DNA of 64,000 bases from Acidobacteriota bacterium (GCA_021779935.1 JAJXZT010000032.1:1-64000), one strand, 5' to 3'; positions 7,954 through 17,432 are shown, numbered from the stretch's first letter. The notes: generated by a model from the letters alone, not told the origin. Numbers and translations: made by a program.

Positions 7954-9585
7954 CTACTTATTCGCTTCCGCAGCCTTGAGCAGTGCTTCAATTTCGAGTT
8001 CGGTTGTACGCTGCTCTGCATGATCATAAACGTGCGGCTTGAAGTAAACCCGGCCATCTGCTCCGACAAGGAAGGTGGTTGGATAACCGCGAACGTGATA
8101 GACATCGCTGCACCACTTTGCATTGCCCTTGAGAGGGATGAATCCGACTCGTTTGCTTTTCAACAGCGGCAAAACGAACGGCGCCTGTCCTTCCATACCG
8201 TTGATGGCAAGCACAGCGACTCCCCGGTCCTTGAATTTCGTGAGGAGATTCTGCATGTAAGGAAATGACCTCATGCATGGACTGCAATTGGGGTAGAAAA
8301 AATCGACGAGTACAACGTGGCCTTTGTAGTCCTGCAAGGAAACCTGTTTACCGGTAAGAAAACTTTCGAGAGAAAATGGAATTGCCGGTTTCGCAGCAGC
8401 AGAGCGAAGTGTCCAGACTTCGGCATCGACTTGCTGCGCAGTCTTGTTGAGTTGCTTGCCGTAGACATAGAGAGCGGCCTGGGTCTTGTCTGTTGGATGT
8501 GTCGCAACATCGTTCAAAAGATTGGCATACGCTCCTCCGAGATCGCCGGAAGCGGATTTTGCGCGGGACTGAAGCAACTGCAAACGCGTTTTGCCAAACA
8601 CGAGTCCTGGAAGTTTTACCTTCCCGAGAATAGCTAGCGCCGCGCGAGCATCACCTGAATTTACTTTCTGGGTAGCCTCTGCCATGGCATCGGCATAGGC
8701 AGCGTTACGCTTCCACGTCTCATCGTTGGGAAGCTGCTTCAGCATGTTGTGCGCAAGAGCGAGGGCCTTCGCTGGATCGGTTTTGTCGTAATCACCAAAC
8801 AGCTCATTTTCAGCCTGGGAAGCGCTGTCGAACCGGGCAGGGGAATACCGCGCAACGACATCTTCCATCGCCTTCTGCCGTGCCTCAGGTTCAGTTTGCG
8901 CGTCGGCATAGCGGTAAAGTGCGTCCGCGGCCTGTTGTGTGTTGGGAAACTTGTTGCCTACATCGAAAGCGGCTTTGCGGAACTCCACGGGATCCGGTTG
9001 AACGAAGTAGAGATACTGCAACAGTTCATCGGGATTGTTCGGATTCGCCTCAATCACCTTGCGAAAGTATGCGGCGGCGGGCACGCTATCGCCGCGTAGC
9101 ATGGCAATCCCAGCCAGACACTGGTAGCCCGGAGTAAAGTCCGGAGATATGTCGACTGATTTTTGACAATACTGCTCCTGCAGAGTCGGGCTAGCTTCGT
9201 TGTACGTCTGCGCAATTACCCAGGGATAAATAGGATTCTTGGGGTTCTCTTTCGAGAGCGCCTCGTACTTCGCCATGATCTGGTCATGGAGTTTCTTGCT
9301 CTGCGCGGTTTTCTCAGCTTCCGTGGTCGCCTTTCCGGAGTACATGATCTCCATGAATTTGGCGAAAAGCAGGCTGTCATAGGCCGGCGCGAAGTTTGGG
9401 TCGCGCTTGATAATCCCTTCTAAAGAAGTAATCGCGTCGGCATACTTGCCAGGACGCATTTCCTGCTGGACCTTTTCAAATTCCGCCCGCGTAGCAGGGG
9501 TACCAGAGTATTTATCCGCGGCAAACACTCCGGAGGGAGTAAGTAACAAAATTGATGTTGCAAGGATGAAAGCTATCGTTCTCAT
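7954..9585 (-). CDS. exported TPR protein with C-terminal TlpA/ResA-like thioredoxin domain (paralogue 1)
   Basis: A 543-residue periplasmic protein. It has a signal peptide (MRTIAFILATSILLLTPSGVFA, cleaved before ADKYSGTPA), a TPR solenoid over about residues 30-390 and a TlpA-like domain from about 400 on. The redox motif is C434-S-P-C437 in a YPNCSPCMRSFPYM context, with the cis-Pro loop RGYPTTFLVG later. TlpA-type domains reduce disulfides or apocytochrome cysteines on the outer side of the inner membrane; the TPRs probably dock a partner. GGAG 9 nt before the ATG at 9585 supports the start. A homologous gene lies at 52,474-54,135 with CGPC instead of CSPC. The gene lies next to the TonB-dependent receptor on the same strand, separated by a terminator. 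Confidence 0.82.
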   Translation of the reverse strand: MRTIAFILATSILLLTPSGVFAADKYSGTPATRAEFEKVQQEMRPGKYADAITSLEGIIKRDPNFAPAYDSLLFAKFMEIMYSGKATTEAEKTAQSKKLHDQIMAKYEALSKENPKNPIYPWVIAQTYNEASPTLQEQYCQKSVDISPDFTPGYQCLAGIAMLRGDSVPAAAYFRKVIEANPNNPDELLQYLYFVQPDPVEFRKAAFDVGNKFPNTQQAADALYRYADAQTEPEARQKAMEDVVARYSPARFDSASQAENELFGDYDKTDPAKALALAHNMLKQLPNDETWKRNAAYADAMAEATQKVNSGDARAALAILGKVKLPGLVFGKTRLQLLQSRAKSASGDLGGAYANLLNDVATHPTDKTQAALYVYGKQLNKTAQQVDAEVWTLRSAAAKPAIPFSLESFLTGKQVSLQDYKGHVVLVDFFYPNCSPCMRSFPYMQNLLTKFKDRGVAVLAINGMEGQAPFVLPLLKSKRVGFIPLKGNAKWCSDVYHVRGYPTTFLVGADGRVYFKPHVYDHAEQRTTELEIEALLKAAEANK

Positions 9586-9694
9586 GATGAATGCTCCTTC
9601 GTGACGTCACCTGCGGCGGTACTGAGCTGAATGACAGCGGTGCGGATCGGATTTAGACGTCTGTCAGCGTCGTCATCGATTGGAAACAGACGAT

Positions 9695-9723
9695 AAAAAG
9701 CGGGGGTTGCAAGCAACCCCCGC
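9695..9723 (-). terminator. rho-independent terminator of the TonB-dependent receptor gene
   Basis: GCGGGGGTTGC and GCAACCCCCGC (9700-9723) form a perfect 11-bp stem with a 2-nt core gap, followed on the minus strand by TTTTT. It lies 10 bp after the receptor stop codon. Confidence 0.85.
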
Positions 9724-9733
9724 AATTACGTGG

Positions 9734-12700
9734 TTAGAAGGAAAGCCTCAAGGCAAACTGAATGGAGCGCGGGCCGCCATTCTGAAAGAGCGGATTAAAG
9801 CCGGCACCGTAGCCGCCGCCGTATCCACGGGCAAGTGTACTTTGGGCAAGTCCAAAGTTATTGTCGAACACCGGAACGCCGCTCGAGTAGTCGATTACGT
9901 TGTTCGGAGCGAGAAAATTCGGATGGTTAAGGATGTTAAAGAAGTCTGCCCGGAAGTCGAGACCCACGTTTTCCGTGATGTTGAACTTGCGATCGATTCC
10001 CATGTCAACCTGCCATGCCGGGAATCCATGCAGAGAGTTCCTTGCCATATTTCCCTGTCCGGTGGTTGCCGCAGGTATAGCAAATGCGCTGGGATTGAGC
10101 CGCCATCCTCCCGGGGCAGTGGGATCATTGATGATCTCAGGAACACCAGGCACGAGGTCAGGACGGCGAATTGACTGCGACTGACTGAAGGCGTTCTGCT
10201 CACTGATCTGCACGTTAAAGGGAAGACCTGTGTGGGCATAGAACGTGCTGCTAAGGGCCCAGTTATGGAGCACCTTTGCGGCCAGGTTGTTCCAGGGTAC
10301 CGAAGGAATGTCATACGTAACGGCGCCACTGAAGGAATGACGGATGTCGAAATCTGAATTGCCACGGTTGATATTTGCCGGATATACGTATCCCGGCATA
10401 TCGACCGCGCCGTCAGTAGAGCTGTTGTCAATGGAGTGCGCCCAGGTGTAATTCAGCAGTCCCTGCAAACCGTGCGCAAGGTTACGGGTGAATTGCGCCT
10501 GCAGCGAGTTGTAATCCGAGTTTGCGTCGTTGCCCACAATAGTGAGGCTGGAAAAGTCCGGACTGTAAAAAGCTGTCGGAGTCACACCCACTGCCGGAGG
10601 CCTCGCGATGAAAATCGTCGTGGTCCTTAACAGATCGCGTCCAGCGGCGCCAACGTATGCCAGTGAGAAGGATTGGTTTTGCCCGAGGGCCTGTTCCAGC
10701 GTGACGTTCCATTGGTAGGTGCGCGGCATGGTGAAGCCAGGCGCGGCAACTACGATTCCAGATGCACGGTTGGTTGGACTGGGAACAAAATTCACTGCCG
10801 GCAGAGGAATGGACGTCGCCTGCACCGGCACGGAAACGGGGGTGGAGGCCGTAGTGGTGTAGTTGTAAGGCCACCCGCCATTGGCGAACGGGGTGGAACC
10901 CAGGTCGTAGAAGATACCGCCACCGCCGCGCAGTACTAACTCATGACCTGGGTTGTCAGAAATGACATAAGCCACGCCGACTCGAGGTCCAAAATTTGCA
11001 TGGGTAGTGTTGTAAAACGGCTTCCCCGCAGGAGCTAAGGCAAGGGAGGACTGATTCAGCGTGGAAAGGTTTGGATATGCCGCAAGCGTGAAAAGAGTCT
11101 TGTCGCCGCGTGCCGTGGGCGCGGGATTGACGTCCCAACGCGTGCCATAGGTCAGTGTCAAACGGTGGTTGACCTTCCAGGTGTCCTGCGCATAGGCCGA
11201 GAAGTTCTTGTTCTCGAGCGTCATTTGCGGGGAACGTCCGTAGGTGAAAGACATGGGCTTGCCGCTATAGACATCGCCGCCCGTCGGGAGGAAACTCGTG
11301 AACGGTTCGATGTTCGCACCCATGAAAAAAGCGCTGACGACAAGGTCGTCCGAAGCCTGTCTCGGGTAATCCCAGCGACCGTCGACGCCGAACTTTAGCT
11401 GGTGACTGCCGAGGGTATAGGAAAGATTGTCTACGACGTTAACGCTCTGCCCCTTGTTTTTCGCCACATCGCCGTAGGTCATGGAGTCCATGAAGGCGAT
11501 GGAATATGTGTAGCGTCGCTGGGAGCCCGAGCCATTCGGCAGGAAGATGTCGGTTGGCAGAGGTTTACCGCCTCCCATGCCATCAAAAAAGGTTCCCGAC
11601 TGACTGGTCAGACGGCTACCGTTTAGACGAACCTCATTGACGATATGGGTGCCAAAGACCTGCGTGCTGCCGAGAGTCAACGTTGTGGTGTTCTGTTGAT
11701 CACGATCATAGATAGAGAGACTTCCCTCGCGGATATCCGTGGACGAGGGCGCGTAGTTGTAGCGTCCAAAGATGGAGAACCGTTGGTTGAAGTTGTGATC
11801 GACCCGAAGACTGTAAGAATTCATCGTGTTCGGATTCGAAAACGTCGCCTTCAGTTGGGAGGCAACCGCAATCATCTTCGTTGGATCCGTGAACGACGGA
11901 ATGATCAGATCGGGACCGTTCGGCAGGGCATAGGCGTCCAAGATCGCTTTCGCCGTCGCGTTCGGAGCGTTCTGACGATCGGCCAGAGTGGGCACGTAGC
12001 CCGTTACGGTCGGCTGAGGCAGGAGGAAACGCTGCCCTTCATAAGAGAAGAAGAAGAACGTGTGGTTCTTCCAGATCGGCCCACCGAATGTTCCGCCAAA
12101 GTCGTTGTAGCGAAGCGGCGGCTTCTTGAGGTCGAAGTAGTCCATGGAGTCGAGTATGTCATTGCGGAAATACTCGAACAACGAGCCGTGGAAATCGTTC
12201 GTGCCAGAGCGCGTTACGAGCGAGATCTGCGCGCCCGGCGAGCGGCCGAACTCGGGCGCGAAGGAAGAGGTGAGCACCTTGAATTCCTGCAAATCGTCTA
12301 CGCTCACCAGGTTGCTGAATCCGCCCTGGATATTCGTGGCGGGAAGCGACCCGCTTACACCCTGACCGAAAGCCTCGTTGACTCCCATTCCGAAATTCGC
12401 GCTTACACCATCCACCGTGAAGTAGTTGGCATTGGCGCGTTGTCCATTCACGCTGAACTGCCCCTGATCGTACCCATTCGCGCCCACCGGCACCATGACC
12501 ACGCCAGGAGAGAGGGATATCAATGTCTGGAAGCTGCGGCCATTGAGAGGAATATTCGATACAAAATTGCGGTCGATCACCGTCCCGACGGCGCCGTCAC
12601 TCGTATCAATAGGATTCTCGGCGGCGGATACCGAGATTGATTCCGAGGTCGCTCCCACCTGCAGGCTGAAGTTTCGATTGATCACGTCTTGAACATTGAG

Positions 12701-13021
12701 CGTTACATTGGTGACCGTAACCTGCTTAAATCCTTTGCATGTCACTACCATTCTGTAGCGTCCCGGCTTCAGTGCCGGAAGAACATATATTCCAGCATTG
12801 TTCGTTTTCGTTGTTGAGGTAATTCCGGTGTCAGAGTTAGTGGCCTGAACCTGCGTGCCGGGAATCACGGCTCCGCTCTGATCCGTCACACTGCCGGAGA
12901 GTGTCGCGCTTTCGGATTGGGCAAAGGTAACGGTGCTGAGTAATACAAGACACAATGAGACCTTCAAACAGAACGTGAGCGCATCACCTTGAGTGATGGA
13001 TTTCGGAAACCTTCTTGTCAT
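9734..13021 (-). CDS. TonB-dependent receptor with N-terminal carboxypeptidase-regulatory-like domain (Oar type)
   Basis: An outer-membrane receptor of 1,095 residues. The signal peptide ends near TVTFAQ; residues about 30-115 form a CarboxypepD_reg-like beta sandwich (LSGSVTDQSGAVIPGTQVQA, then GIYVLPALKPGRY). A plug domain follows (about 125-270, with NGRSFQTLISLSPGV) and then a 22-strand-type barrel ending in the C-terminal FALRLSF, the usual outer-membrane insertion signal. Such Oar/SusC-like proteins import large substrates with TonB energy; the ligand cannot be read from sequence. I chose the ATG at 13,021 (upstream GAGGGGG) over the longer frame to 13,114, which adds a tail before the signal peptide. 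It is directly downstream of sigma and anti-sigma genes. Confidence 0.88.
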   Translation of the reverse strand: MTRRFPKSITQGDALTFCLKVSLCLVLLSTVTFAQSESATLSGSVTDQSGAVIPGTQVQATNSDTGITSTTKTNNAGIYVLPALKPGRYRMVVTCKGFKQVTVTNVTLNVQDVINRNFSLQVGATSESISVSAAENPIDTSDGAVGTVIDRNFVSNIPLNGRSFQTLISLSPGVVMVPVGANGYDQGQFSVNGQRANANYFTVDGVSANFGMGVNEAFGQGVSGSLPATNIQGGFSNLVSVDDLQEFKVLTSSFAPEFGRSPGAQISLVTRSGTNDFHGSLFEYFRNDILDSMDYFDLKKPPLRYNDFGGTFGGPIWKNHTFFFFSYEGQRFLLPQPTVTGYVPTLADRQNAPNATAKAILDAYALPNGPDLIIPSFTDPTKMIAVASQLKATFSNPNTMNSYSLRVDHNFNQRFSIFGRYNYAPSSTDIREGSLSIYDRDQQNTTTLTLGSTQVFGTHIVNEVRLNGSRLTSQSGTFFDGMGGGKPLPTDIFLPNGSGSQRRYTYSIAFMDSMTYGDVAKNKGQSVNVVDNLSYTLGSHQLKFGVDGRWDYPRQASDDLVVSAFFMGANIEPFTSFLPTGGDVYSGKPMSFTYGRSPQMTLENKNFSAYAQDTWKVNHRLTLTYGTRWDVNPAPTARGDKTLFTLAAYPNLSTLNQSSLALAPAGKPFYNTTHANFGPRVGVAYVISDNPGHELVLRGGGGIFYDLGSTPFANGGWPYNYTTTASTPVSVPVQATSIPLPAVNFVPSPTNRASGIVVAAPGFTMPRTYQWNVTLEQALGQNQSFSLAYVGAAGRDLLRTTTIFIARPPAVGVTPTAFYSPDFSSLTIVGNDANSDYNSLQAQFTRNLAHGLQGLLNYTWAHSIDNSSTDGAVDMPGYVYPANINRGNSDFDIRHSFSGAVTYDIPSVPWNNLAAKVLHNWALSSTFYAHTGLPFNVQISEQNAFSQSQSIRRPDLVPGVPEIINDPTAPGGWRLNPSAFAIPAATTGQGNMARNSLHGFPAWQVDMGIDRKFNITENVGLDFRADFFNILNHPNFLAPNNVIDYSSGVPVFDNNFGLAQSTLARGYGGGYGAGFNPLFQNGGPRSIQFALRLSF

Positions 13022-13114
13022 GATTGGGAAGCCCCCTCTGACTAGTATCCAAAGGGGATCTCGGATTTTTCCCATCGGACAAAAAAAGTTGTAACCGCAA
13101 AAATGAATATGCAA

Positions 13115-14380
13115 TCACGGATGATTAACCGGAGTCCCGAGGAAGGCATTCAGGATGCGCTTGCCACTCGGGTGATGCATGCGCTTGCCGCTTGGCTCAA
13201 GCGTGACAAACACCGAATCGATTTCGGCGAGGACCTTGGGATTTGTTATCGTCAGCACCCATCGCTGCTGCGTGCCGCCATCTTTACTTAGAGCTCCCAG
13301 GCTCTTTACGCTTTTTGGAGCGCCGTCCCTCTTTCCCCAGAGGTAGAACGCGTACTTGCCGGAATCCGCCTCGTTGGCACCTAGATCGTACGCGTAGAAA
13401 ACCAGCGACCGTCCTTCCGTATAGAACACCCGTCCGAACGCATGGCTCGTCTTCCCTTTGCTGTTTGTGTCGTAAACGTCAATGATATGCAGATTTCTTG
13501 CAGCTATCAGATCCCGAATCTCTCGCCCGGCAGAAAGTAACTGCCGCTCGCGATCGAGACTTGCGGATTGATCGAGAAGCTTCTGCTGCAGAGTTTGTAT
13601 CTCCTGCTGCTCGGCAATGGTGATGGCATCCGATGTAGATTGCTTCAACCGAACTGCAGCAAGTTCCGTCTCTGCCCGTGCCTGGGACGAACGTGACGCA
13701 TCGAGTTGCTGCCGCAAGTCCGCAATCGTCCGAGCAGACTCCGTTCCCTGCTGGTGCAGTCCGGCTAACTCCGCAGTCTGCCGGTCAATTTGGAGTTGCA
13801 GAGCGGCCTGAGTTGCCCCCGACTCTTTCAGTTGTTGCCTCAGAGTCAGCTCCATCTGACGGGCATCCAGCATTCGCTGAACGGCAGTCTTGGCAAACTG
13901 AAGAGGTACGCTCTCCGAAGCCACTTTGGGAGCCGGCGGGGGACCGATTCTACTGAAAGCGCCATCTGTGAAATTCTGCTGGACGAACATGACTGATGCC
14001 GCACAGACGACTACAGCCGCAGCCGCAGCGATAAACCACGTCCTGTGGCGCGAGGGTTGCATGCGACGTCTGGCGCGATGACTGGATGCCCCGGCTGCTT
14101 CCGCGGAAAAATACGCGCCATGTTTCTCCGCGCGCCAGAGAATTGCATCGCGGAGCCGTGCGTCCGCAAGCGGATCACGCACCACCTCATGACCCGGATG
14201 TTCCGGCAGCCATTGGGCATGAATCTCTTCGAGGTCAGCCAGCACGCTGCGGCAAGATGGGCATTCGTCGAGATGAGCCTTCAGCGTCTGCCACTCGTCC
14301 AGACTCAACTCGCCGATGGTCGCAACCGCGCAGAGCTCCTCAAATTGGTCGTGGGGTAGGATCTGGCACCTCCAGTTCAA
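13115..14380 (-). CDS. anti-sigma factor with zinc finger, one membrane helix, coiled coil and RskA-like domain
   Basis: This is about 421 residues. Near residues 34-43, HLDECPSC gives the H-x3-C-x2-C motif of zinc-binding anti-sigma domains, which would clamp the ECF factor encoded upstream. One transmembrane helix (about 119-140, WFIAAAAAVVVCAASVMFV) is followed by a long coiled coil rich in Gln/Leu/Ala (about 170-290). The last 110 residues resemble the RskA periplasmic domain, with VFVTLEPSGK and a PSGK loop. The layout suggests a membrane-spanning regulator releasing sigma upon an envelope signal. The start is uncertain: the frame opens at TTG 14,380, 41 bp inside the sigma gene, and GGAGGT lies just after that TTG, so the true start may be a little downstream. 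Confidence 0.75.
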   Translation of the reverse strand: MNWRCQILPHDQFEELCAVATIGELSLDEWQTLKAHLDECPSCRSVLADLEEIHAQWLPEHPGHEVVRDPLADARLRDAILWRAEKHGAYFSAEAAGASSHRARRRMQPSRHRTWFIAAAAAVVVCAASVMFVQQNFTDGAFSRIGPPPAPKVASESVPLQFAKTAVQRMLDARQMELTLRQQLKESGATQAALQLQIDRQTAELAGLHQQGTESARTIADLRQQLDASRSSQARAETELAAVRLKQSTSDAITIAEQQEIQTLQQKLLDQSASLDRERQLLSAGREIRDLIAARNLHIIDVYDTNSKGKTSHAFGRVFYTEGRSLVFYAYDLGANEADSGKYAFYLWGKRDGAPKSVKSLGALSKDGGTQQRWVLTITNPKVLAEIDSVFVTLEPSGKRMHHPSGKRILNAFLGTPVNHP

Positions 14381-15020
14381 TTGGAACAGCGCTGATATTC
14401 TCCGCCAATGTGGAAGAAGTTGCAGTGATGAACTCGCGCAGCTTCATCAAGCCTCGATAATAATGATGGCGCATCGACGAGAGGGTTTCGCCAGTACGCT
14501 GTGCAGCCTCTTCCAAAGTTAATCCCTCGAAATACACCAACTCGATCGCCGATTGCTGTTTGGGATTCAATGCCTTTAAGGCTTGCCGTACAAATCGCGA
14601 CGTCTCGCCGGGTGAAAGCCGGTCGAACCGTACAACATCAGCTGAGTAGTTTTCGGCTTCAGCATCGTTGAGTTCAAGCTGCGAGTAGTGCTGGCGGTGC
14701 TCGAGATAGCGGCGCCGGTTAATGCTTCTACTGTATGCGTACTGCAGGAGCCACACTTTGAGTGTGCCTCGCGACGCGTCAAATTTTCCAACGTTTTTGA
14801 ATACTTCGAGAAAAACCGTTTGAACTACGTCCTCCGCTTCGCATTCTTCCTTGACGATGCGAAGCGCCACAGTCAACACAAGTCGCTGGTAGCGGTCCAC
14901 GATGACGGCGAAGGCGTCATTGTTTCCGGAACGCAATTGCCGGATCAACTCAGGGTCGGGAACGTTCTGGAGATCACTCCATGAAAGATTGCCGTCCTGA
15001 GACCTTGTGATGAAGGACAT
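14340..15020 (-). CDS. ECF-type RNA polymerase sigma factor
   Basis: A 226-residue sigma-70 family protein. Region 2 covers about residues 35-105 (NDAFAVIVDRYQRLVLTVALRI, then AEDVVQTVFLEVFKNV and WLLQYAYSRSINRRR). Region 4 covers about 140-200 (LNPKQQSAIELVYFEGLTLEEAAQRTGET, then RHHYYRGLMKLREFI). A linker without regions 1 or 3 marks it as ECF. Its 3' end overlaps the anti-sigma gene, showing translational coupling, and the TonB receptor gene follows 93 bp further on. The likely role is to drive its own operon and other envelope genes when released by the anti-sigma partner. Confidence 0.9.
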   Translation of the reverse strand: MSFITRSQDGNLSWSDLQNVPDPELIRQLRSGNNDAFAVIVDRYQRLVLTVALRIVKEECEAEDVVQTVFLEVFKNVGKFDASRGTLKVWLLQYAYSRSINRRRYLEHRQHYSQLELNDAEAENYSADVVRFDRLSPGETSRFVRQALKALNPKQQSAIELVYFEGLTLEEAAQRTGETLSSMRHHYYRGLMKLREFITATSSTLAENISAVPIELEVPDPTPRPI

Positions 15021-15266
15021 GCCAGCATTTCCTTTGGTGTGTTGTATCGTACGATGCTTAATTGCTTTGAGTAAAGAACGGATGCGGACGCGCAGAAAAA
15101 GAAAATAAAATTTGGGGTGAGTGGGAAGAATTCACGTGTTTCAGTGGAACTGCTGTCTTGCTGGCTTTGTTCTCAATTGTTTCACAACACAGTGGCTGGA
15201 TGACATCCCCTGTTCATGAGCTAACTCCCTGGGGCCACACCCACTTTGAGTCTGCGCGCTACAAGC

Positions 15267-15302
15267 AAAAAGCCTCTGGAAGTTGTTAGCTCCCAGAGGC
15301 TT
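15267..15302 (-). terminator. original host terminator of tRNA-Leu, now stranded at the left prophage end
   Basis: AAGCCTCTGG (15,270-15,279) and CCAGAGGCTT (15,293-15,302) form a perfect 10-bp stem; on the minus strand it is followed by TTTTTG. It lies 8 bp outside the left copy of the tRNA 3' end, exactly where a tRNA-Leu terminator would be in the uninterrupted chromosome. Confidence 0.75.
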
Positions 15303-15310
15303 AAAAATCT

Positions 15311-15328
15311 TGGTGCCGAAGAAGGGAC
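15311..15328. other. left attachment site core (copy of tRNA-Leu 3' end)
   Basis: TGGTGCCGAAGAAGGGAC is identical to the 3' end of tRNA-Leu at 50,836-50,853. The sequences diverge on the inner side (GCTC here, TCGA at the tRNA), as expected for a duplicated recombination core. Confidence 0.9.
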
Positions 15329-15474
15329 GCTCTTAGCGACTGGTCCCGGTTTTCCCAACAAAACTGTAAATCTCGATACCTCATAAATACAAGGGAAAAC
15401 AGGCAAAAAAAATCACGAGGTCTAAGTTATGCCAATAACGTTGGGACTTTTGACACCCCCGATTCCTTAAAAAG

Positions 15475-15503
15475 TGTTAGGAAATGTTAGGAAAATGTTA
15501 GGA
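15475..15503 (+). repeat. left arm-type integrase sites: three TGTTAGGA repeats
   Basis: TGTTAGGA occurs at 15,475, 15,485 and 15,496, spaced 10 and 11 bp, one helical turn apart. The same octamer occurs twice near the right end (50,762 and 50,774). The position near both ends of the element fits arm-type binding sites of a tyrosine integrase. The third copy overlaps the methylase stop codon. Confidence 0.6.
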
Positions 15504-16631
15504 CTTGCGCCTCAGTGCTGCCCATCGTTTTTTCGCCGCGTCGGACATTTTTTTCCTCGCCTCGGGTGAAAGATTGGGTCTGCCGGACTTCGCCCGTTTC
15601 GATTTTGTCGAGGGTGCGACGATGTTGGCGGCTGCGGTCGCCCGTAGAATTGCGCGGAGTGCAGCCTGCGCATCGTCAATCTGTTTTTCGAGAGTTTTGA
15701 TCAACTTGTTTGTTTCGGTGCCCATATTTAATCGCCCCATCCTTTTAAGGTTTGTTGCCGCAAAGTTTAACACATCAAAATTAGACCACACGCATTCCGT
15801 TATCGAGTCGCCCCGCCCGCCTCGATGGTTGCATTTGAACGAGGGAATGTGAAAAGGCTCACCCAGTGACCGATACATGTCATCGTCGCCCTCGTATTCC
15901 ATCAAAACCCATTTGTAGGGTGCCCGTTGAAGCCGTTTCACGAGGGCGGGGTAATCTTCGTCCGGTAGTGGAACGTAGGGGCCAGGTTTGCTGTTGCGAT
16001 ACGGGGGGTCTATAAGAACGATGTCTGATGGGAGGCACTCGTCCAAAACTTGCTGGTAATCTCTCAGTGTGAACTTCACGTTGTGCCGGGAGAACAGAGC
16101 GTGAGCGTTTGTGAGGTCGCGTAAATAGCCGTCCCGCGTTACGCCACCCTTGGTTGAAAGCGTAAATCCACCTCCGTCGGCAGTGCCCCGGCTGAAACTG
16201 TGAAAGGGCTCAGCCAGTGCTTCAAATGGTGCTGTTGCGTCACCTGGGTCCCTTTCCTTAAGACGATTCAAAACAAAACGCACGTCAGATTTTTTGTCCT
16301 CTGGTGCCTCGGCAAGCCAACGAGTGAATACCCGCTCGTACGTGGCGAACCTGAGCTTCCGCTGATTGGTTCGTGTCCGAGGCAAAACCTTGTGGGGGTA
16401 CAGGCGTGGGGAGATGGTCTTAAGCATGACCAAAAAATTCAGAGTTTCCCATTTGTTGTCATTAAGCCAGTAGTTGGGGTAATTCAAAAGCTGCATGGCA
16501 GCGAGGCTGAGGGATGCTCTACCGGCGAAGGGCTCAACAATGCGGCTGCCGGTGGGGGGGAGCATGGAGACAATCCTCCAAGCTACCCCACGCTTACCCC
16601 CGCGATAGGCGAATCCGGTGAGTCGAGCCAC
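15498..16631 (-). CDS. phage D12-class DNA adenine methyltransferase with NUMOD3-like tail
   Basis: A 377-residue Dam-type N6-adenine methylase. FAYRGGKRGVAWRI near the N-terminus and VEPFAGRASLSLAA are the SAM-binding motifs, and D208-P-P-Y211 is the catalytic motif of the class. The extension from about residue 300 contains a coiled-coil-like stretch and a basic end, SGRPNLSPEARKKMSDAAKK, that resembles the NUMOD3 DNA-binding module. The role is probably to protect phage DNA from host restriction or to mark it for replication or packaging. The start is GTG at 16,631 with no strong ribosome binding site. It is the last gene of the leftward early operon, next to the left attachment site. Confidence 0.82.
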   Translation of the reverse strand: MARLTGFAYRGGKRGVAWRIVSMLPPTGSRIVEPFAGRASLSLAAMQLLNYPNYWLNDNKWETLNFLVMLKTISPRLYPHKVLPRTRTNQRKLRFATYERVFTRWLAEAPEDKKSDVRFVLNRLKERDPGDATAPFEALAEPFHSFSRGTADGGGFTLSTKGGVTRDGYLRDLTNAHALFSRHNVKFTLRDYQQVLDECLPSDIVLIDPPYRNSKPGPYVPLPDEDYPALVKRLQRAPYKWVLMEYEGDDDMYRSLGEPFHIPSFKCNHRGGRGDSITECVWSNFDVLNFAATNLKRMGRLNMGTETNKLIKTLEKQIDDAQAALRAILRATAAANIVAPSTKSKRAKSGRPNLSPEARKKMSDAAKKRWAALRRKS

Positions 16632-16725
16632 GGGTGACAGGGTACACCACCGCTAAATTTTTGGCCAGCGAGTTAGCGAGTTATGCACCGATACAACACC
16701 GCGACGTATGCCCTTCCAAACCACA

Positions 16726-17244
16726 CTAGTAACAGACCGGCTCCTCGTGATAGTAGGAGGAGGTTGAGGTCGTGATTTCGATGGAATAAAACCCATCCAT
16801 GGTGGTTGGCAGGTCGCGCAGGGTGGCTTCTGCGTCAGCGACGTGCCGAGTTGCGTGCTTAGCAGTAACGAACAATGTTTCAGGGTGGTCGGGGACGAGG
16901 GAGCTACGGGTGCCGATTGGGTGCAGTCGCGAATGAAAACAGGCCATTCCTCCTTCGCCATACTCATAAACCGCTAGGCCCTGCGGGCTCTGCCCCACAT
17001 ACCGAAGGAGCCCTTGCCGGTAACCCTCCACAATGCCGCGCTCTTTGAGTGCGTAAAAATGACGTTTCTGGTGAGACGAGTATCTGGCAAGACCGTAGTT
17101 ACCAACTTGATACTGCCGTTGCGAAGCGTCGCGCCAACGGTGGGCAGCGCGGCTGACCTCGCGAATTGCCACCAGTAGAGGTAGCGTTTTGATGCCCTTG
17201 CCTTTGGTGCCCTTGCCTTTGTTCGTGTTGCTCATGTTGTTCAT
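16726..17244 (-). CDS. hypothetical early phage protein
   Basis: A 172-residue protein with no recognised domain. It begins with a basic low-complexity stretch (NKGKGTKGKGIK), then a charged helical part (EVSRAAHRWRDASQRQYQ) and a mixed alpha/beta C-terminal half rich in His and Tyr. Residues about 45-75, where RYSSHQKRHFYALKERGIV is followed by YRQGLLRYV, read like a small winged-helix-like segment, but this is weak. I chose ATG 17,244, preceded by GGGGGA at 7 nt, over in-frame ATGs at 17,262 and 17,235. A 10-bp element, AGATATGGGT (17,264-17,273), upstream of it recurs upstream of the HTH gene at 21,426, so this gene may have its own promoter. Confidence 0.6.
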   Translation of the reverse strand: MNNMSNTNKGKGTKGKGIKTLPLLVAIREVSRAAHRWRDASQRQYQVGNYGLARYSSHQKRHFYALKERGIVEGYRQGLLRYVGQSPQGLAVYEYGEGGMACFHSRLHPIGTRSSLVPDHPETLFVTAKHATRHVADAEATLRDLPTTMDGFYSIEITTSTSSYYHEEPVCY

Positions 17245-17432
17245 ACCAGTTCCCCCATACATAAGATATGGGTAGTAAGGAAACTCACTAATTATAAAAC
17301 TTGCAAAATTTTAGTACCAGTTGAACTCGGGCTACAAGTCCAGTTAAAAAATCTTACCACCCGCCCACAGGCCCAAGTCAAGGTGGGTCTGGGTGCCCGT
17401 GGGGTGCCAGGACCGGGGGTTCGGTTCTGGGT

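Larger units (their letters stand above)
15021..15497. other. gene-free left prophage junction
   Basis: No gene is supported between the host sigma factor and the first phage gene. The stretch holds the sigma-operon promoter region (from 15,021), the stranded tRNA terminator (15,267-15,302), the left attachment core (15,311-15,328) and the first of three TGTTAGGA repeats (15,475 on). Confidence 0.6.

Noticed and set aside
11645-12640. 331-codon + strand frame inside the TonB-dependent receptor gene
   Set aside because: Arg/Glu/Val-rich shadow of the receptor coding strand, with no recognisable domain.
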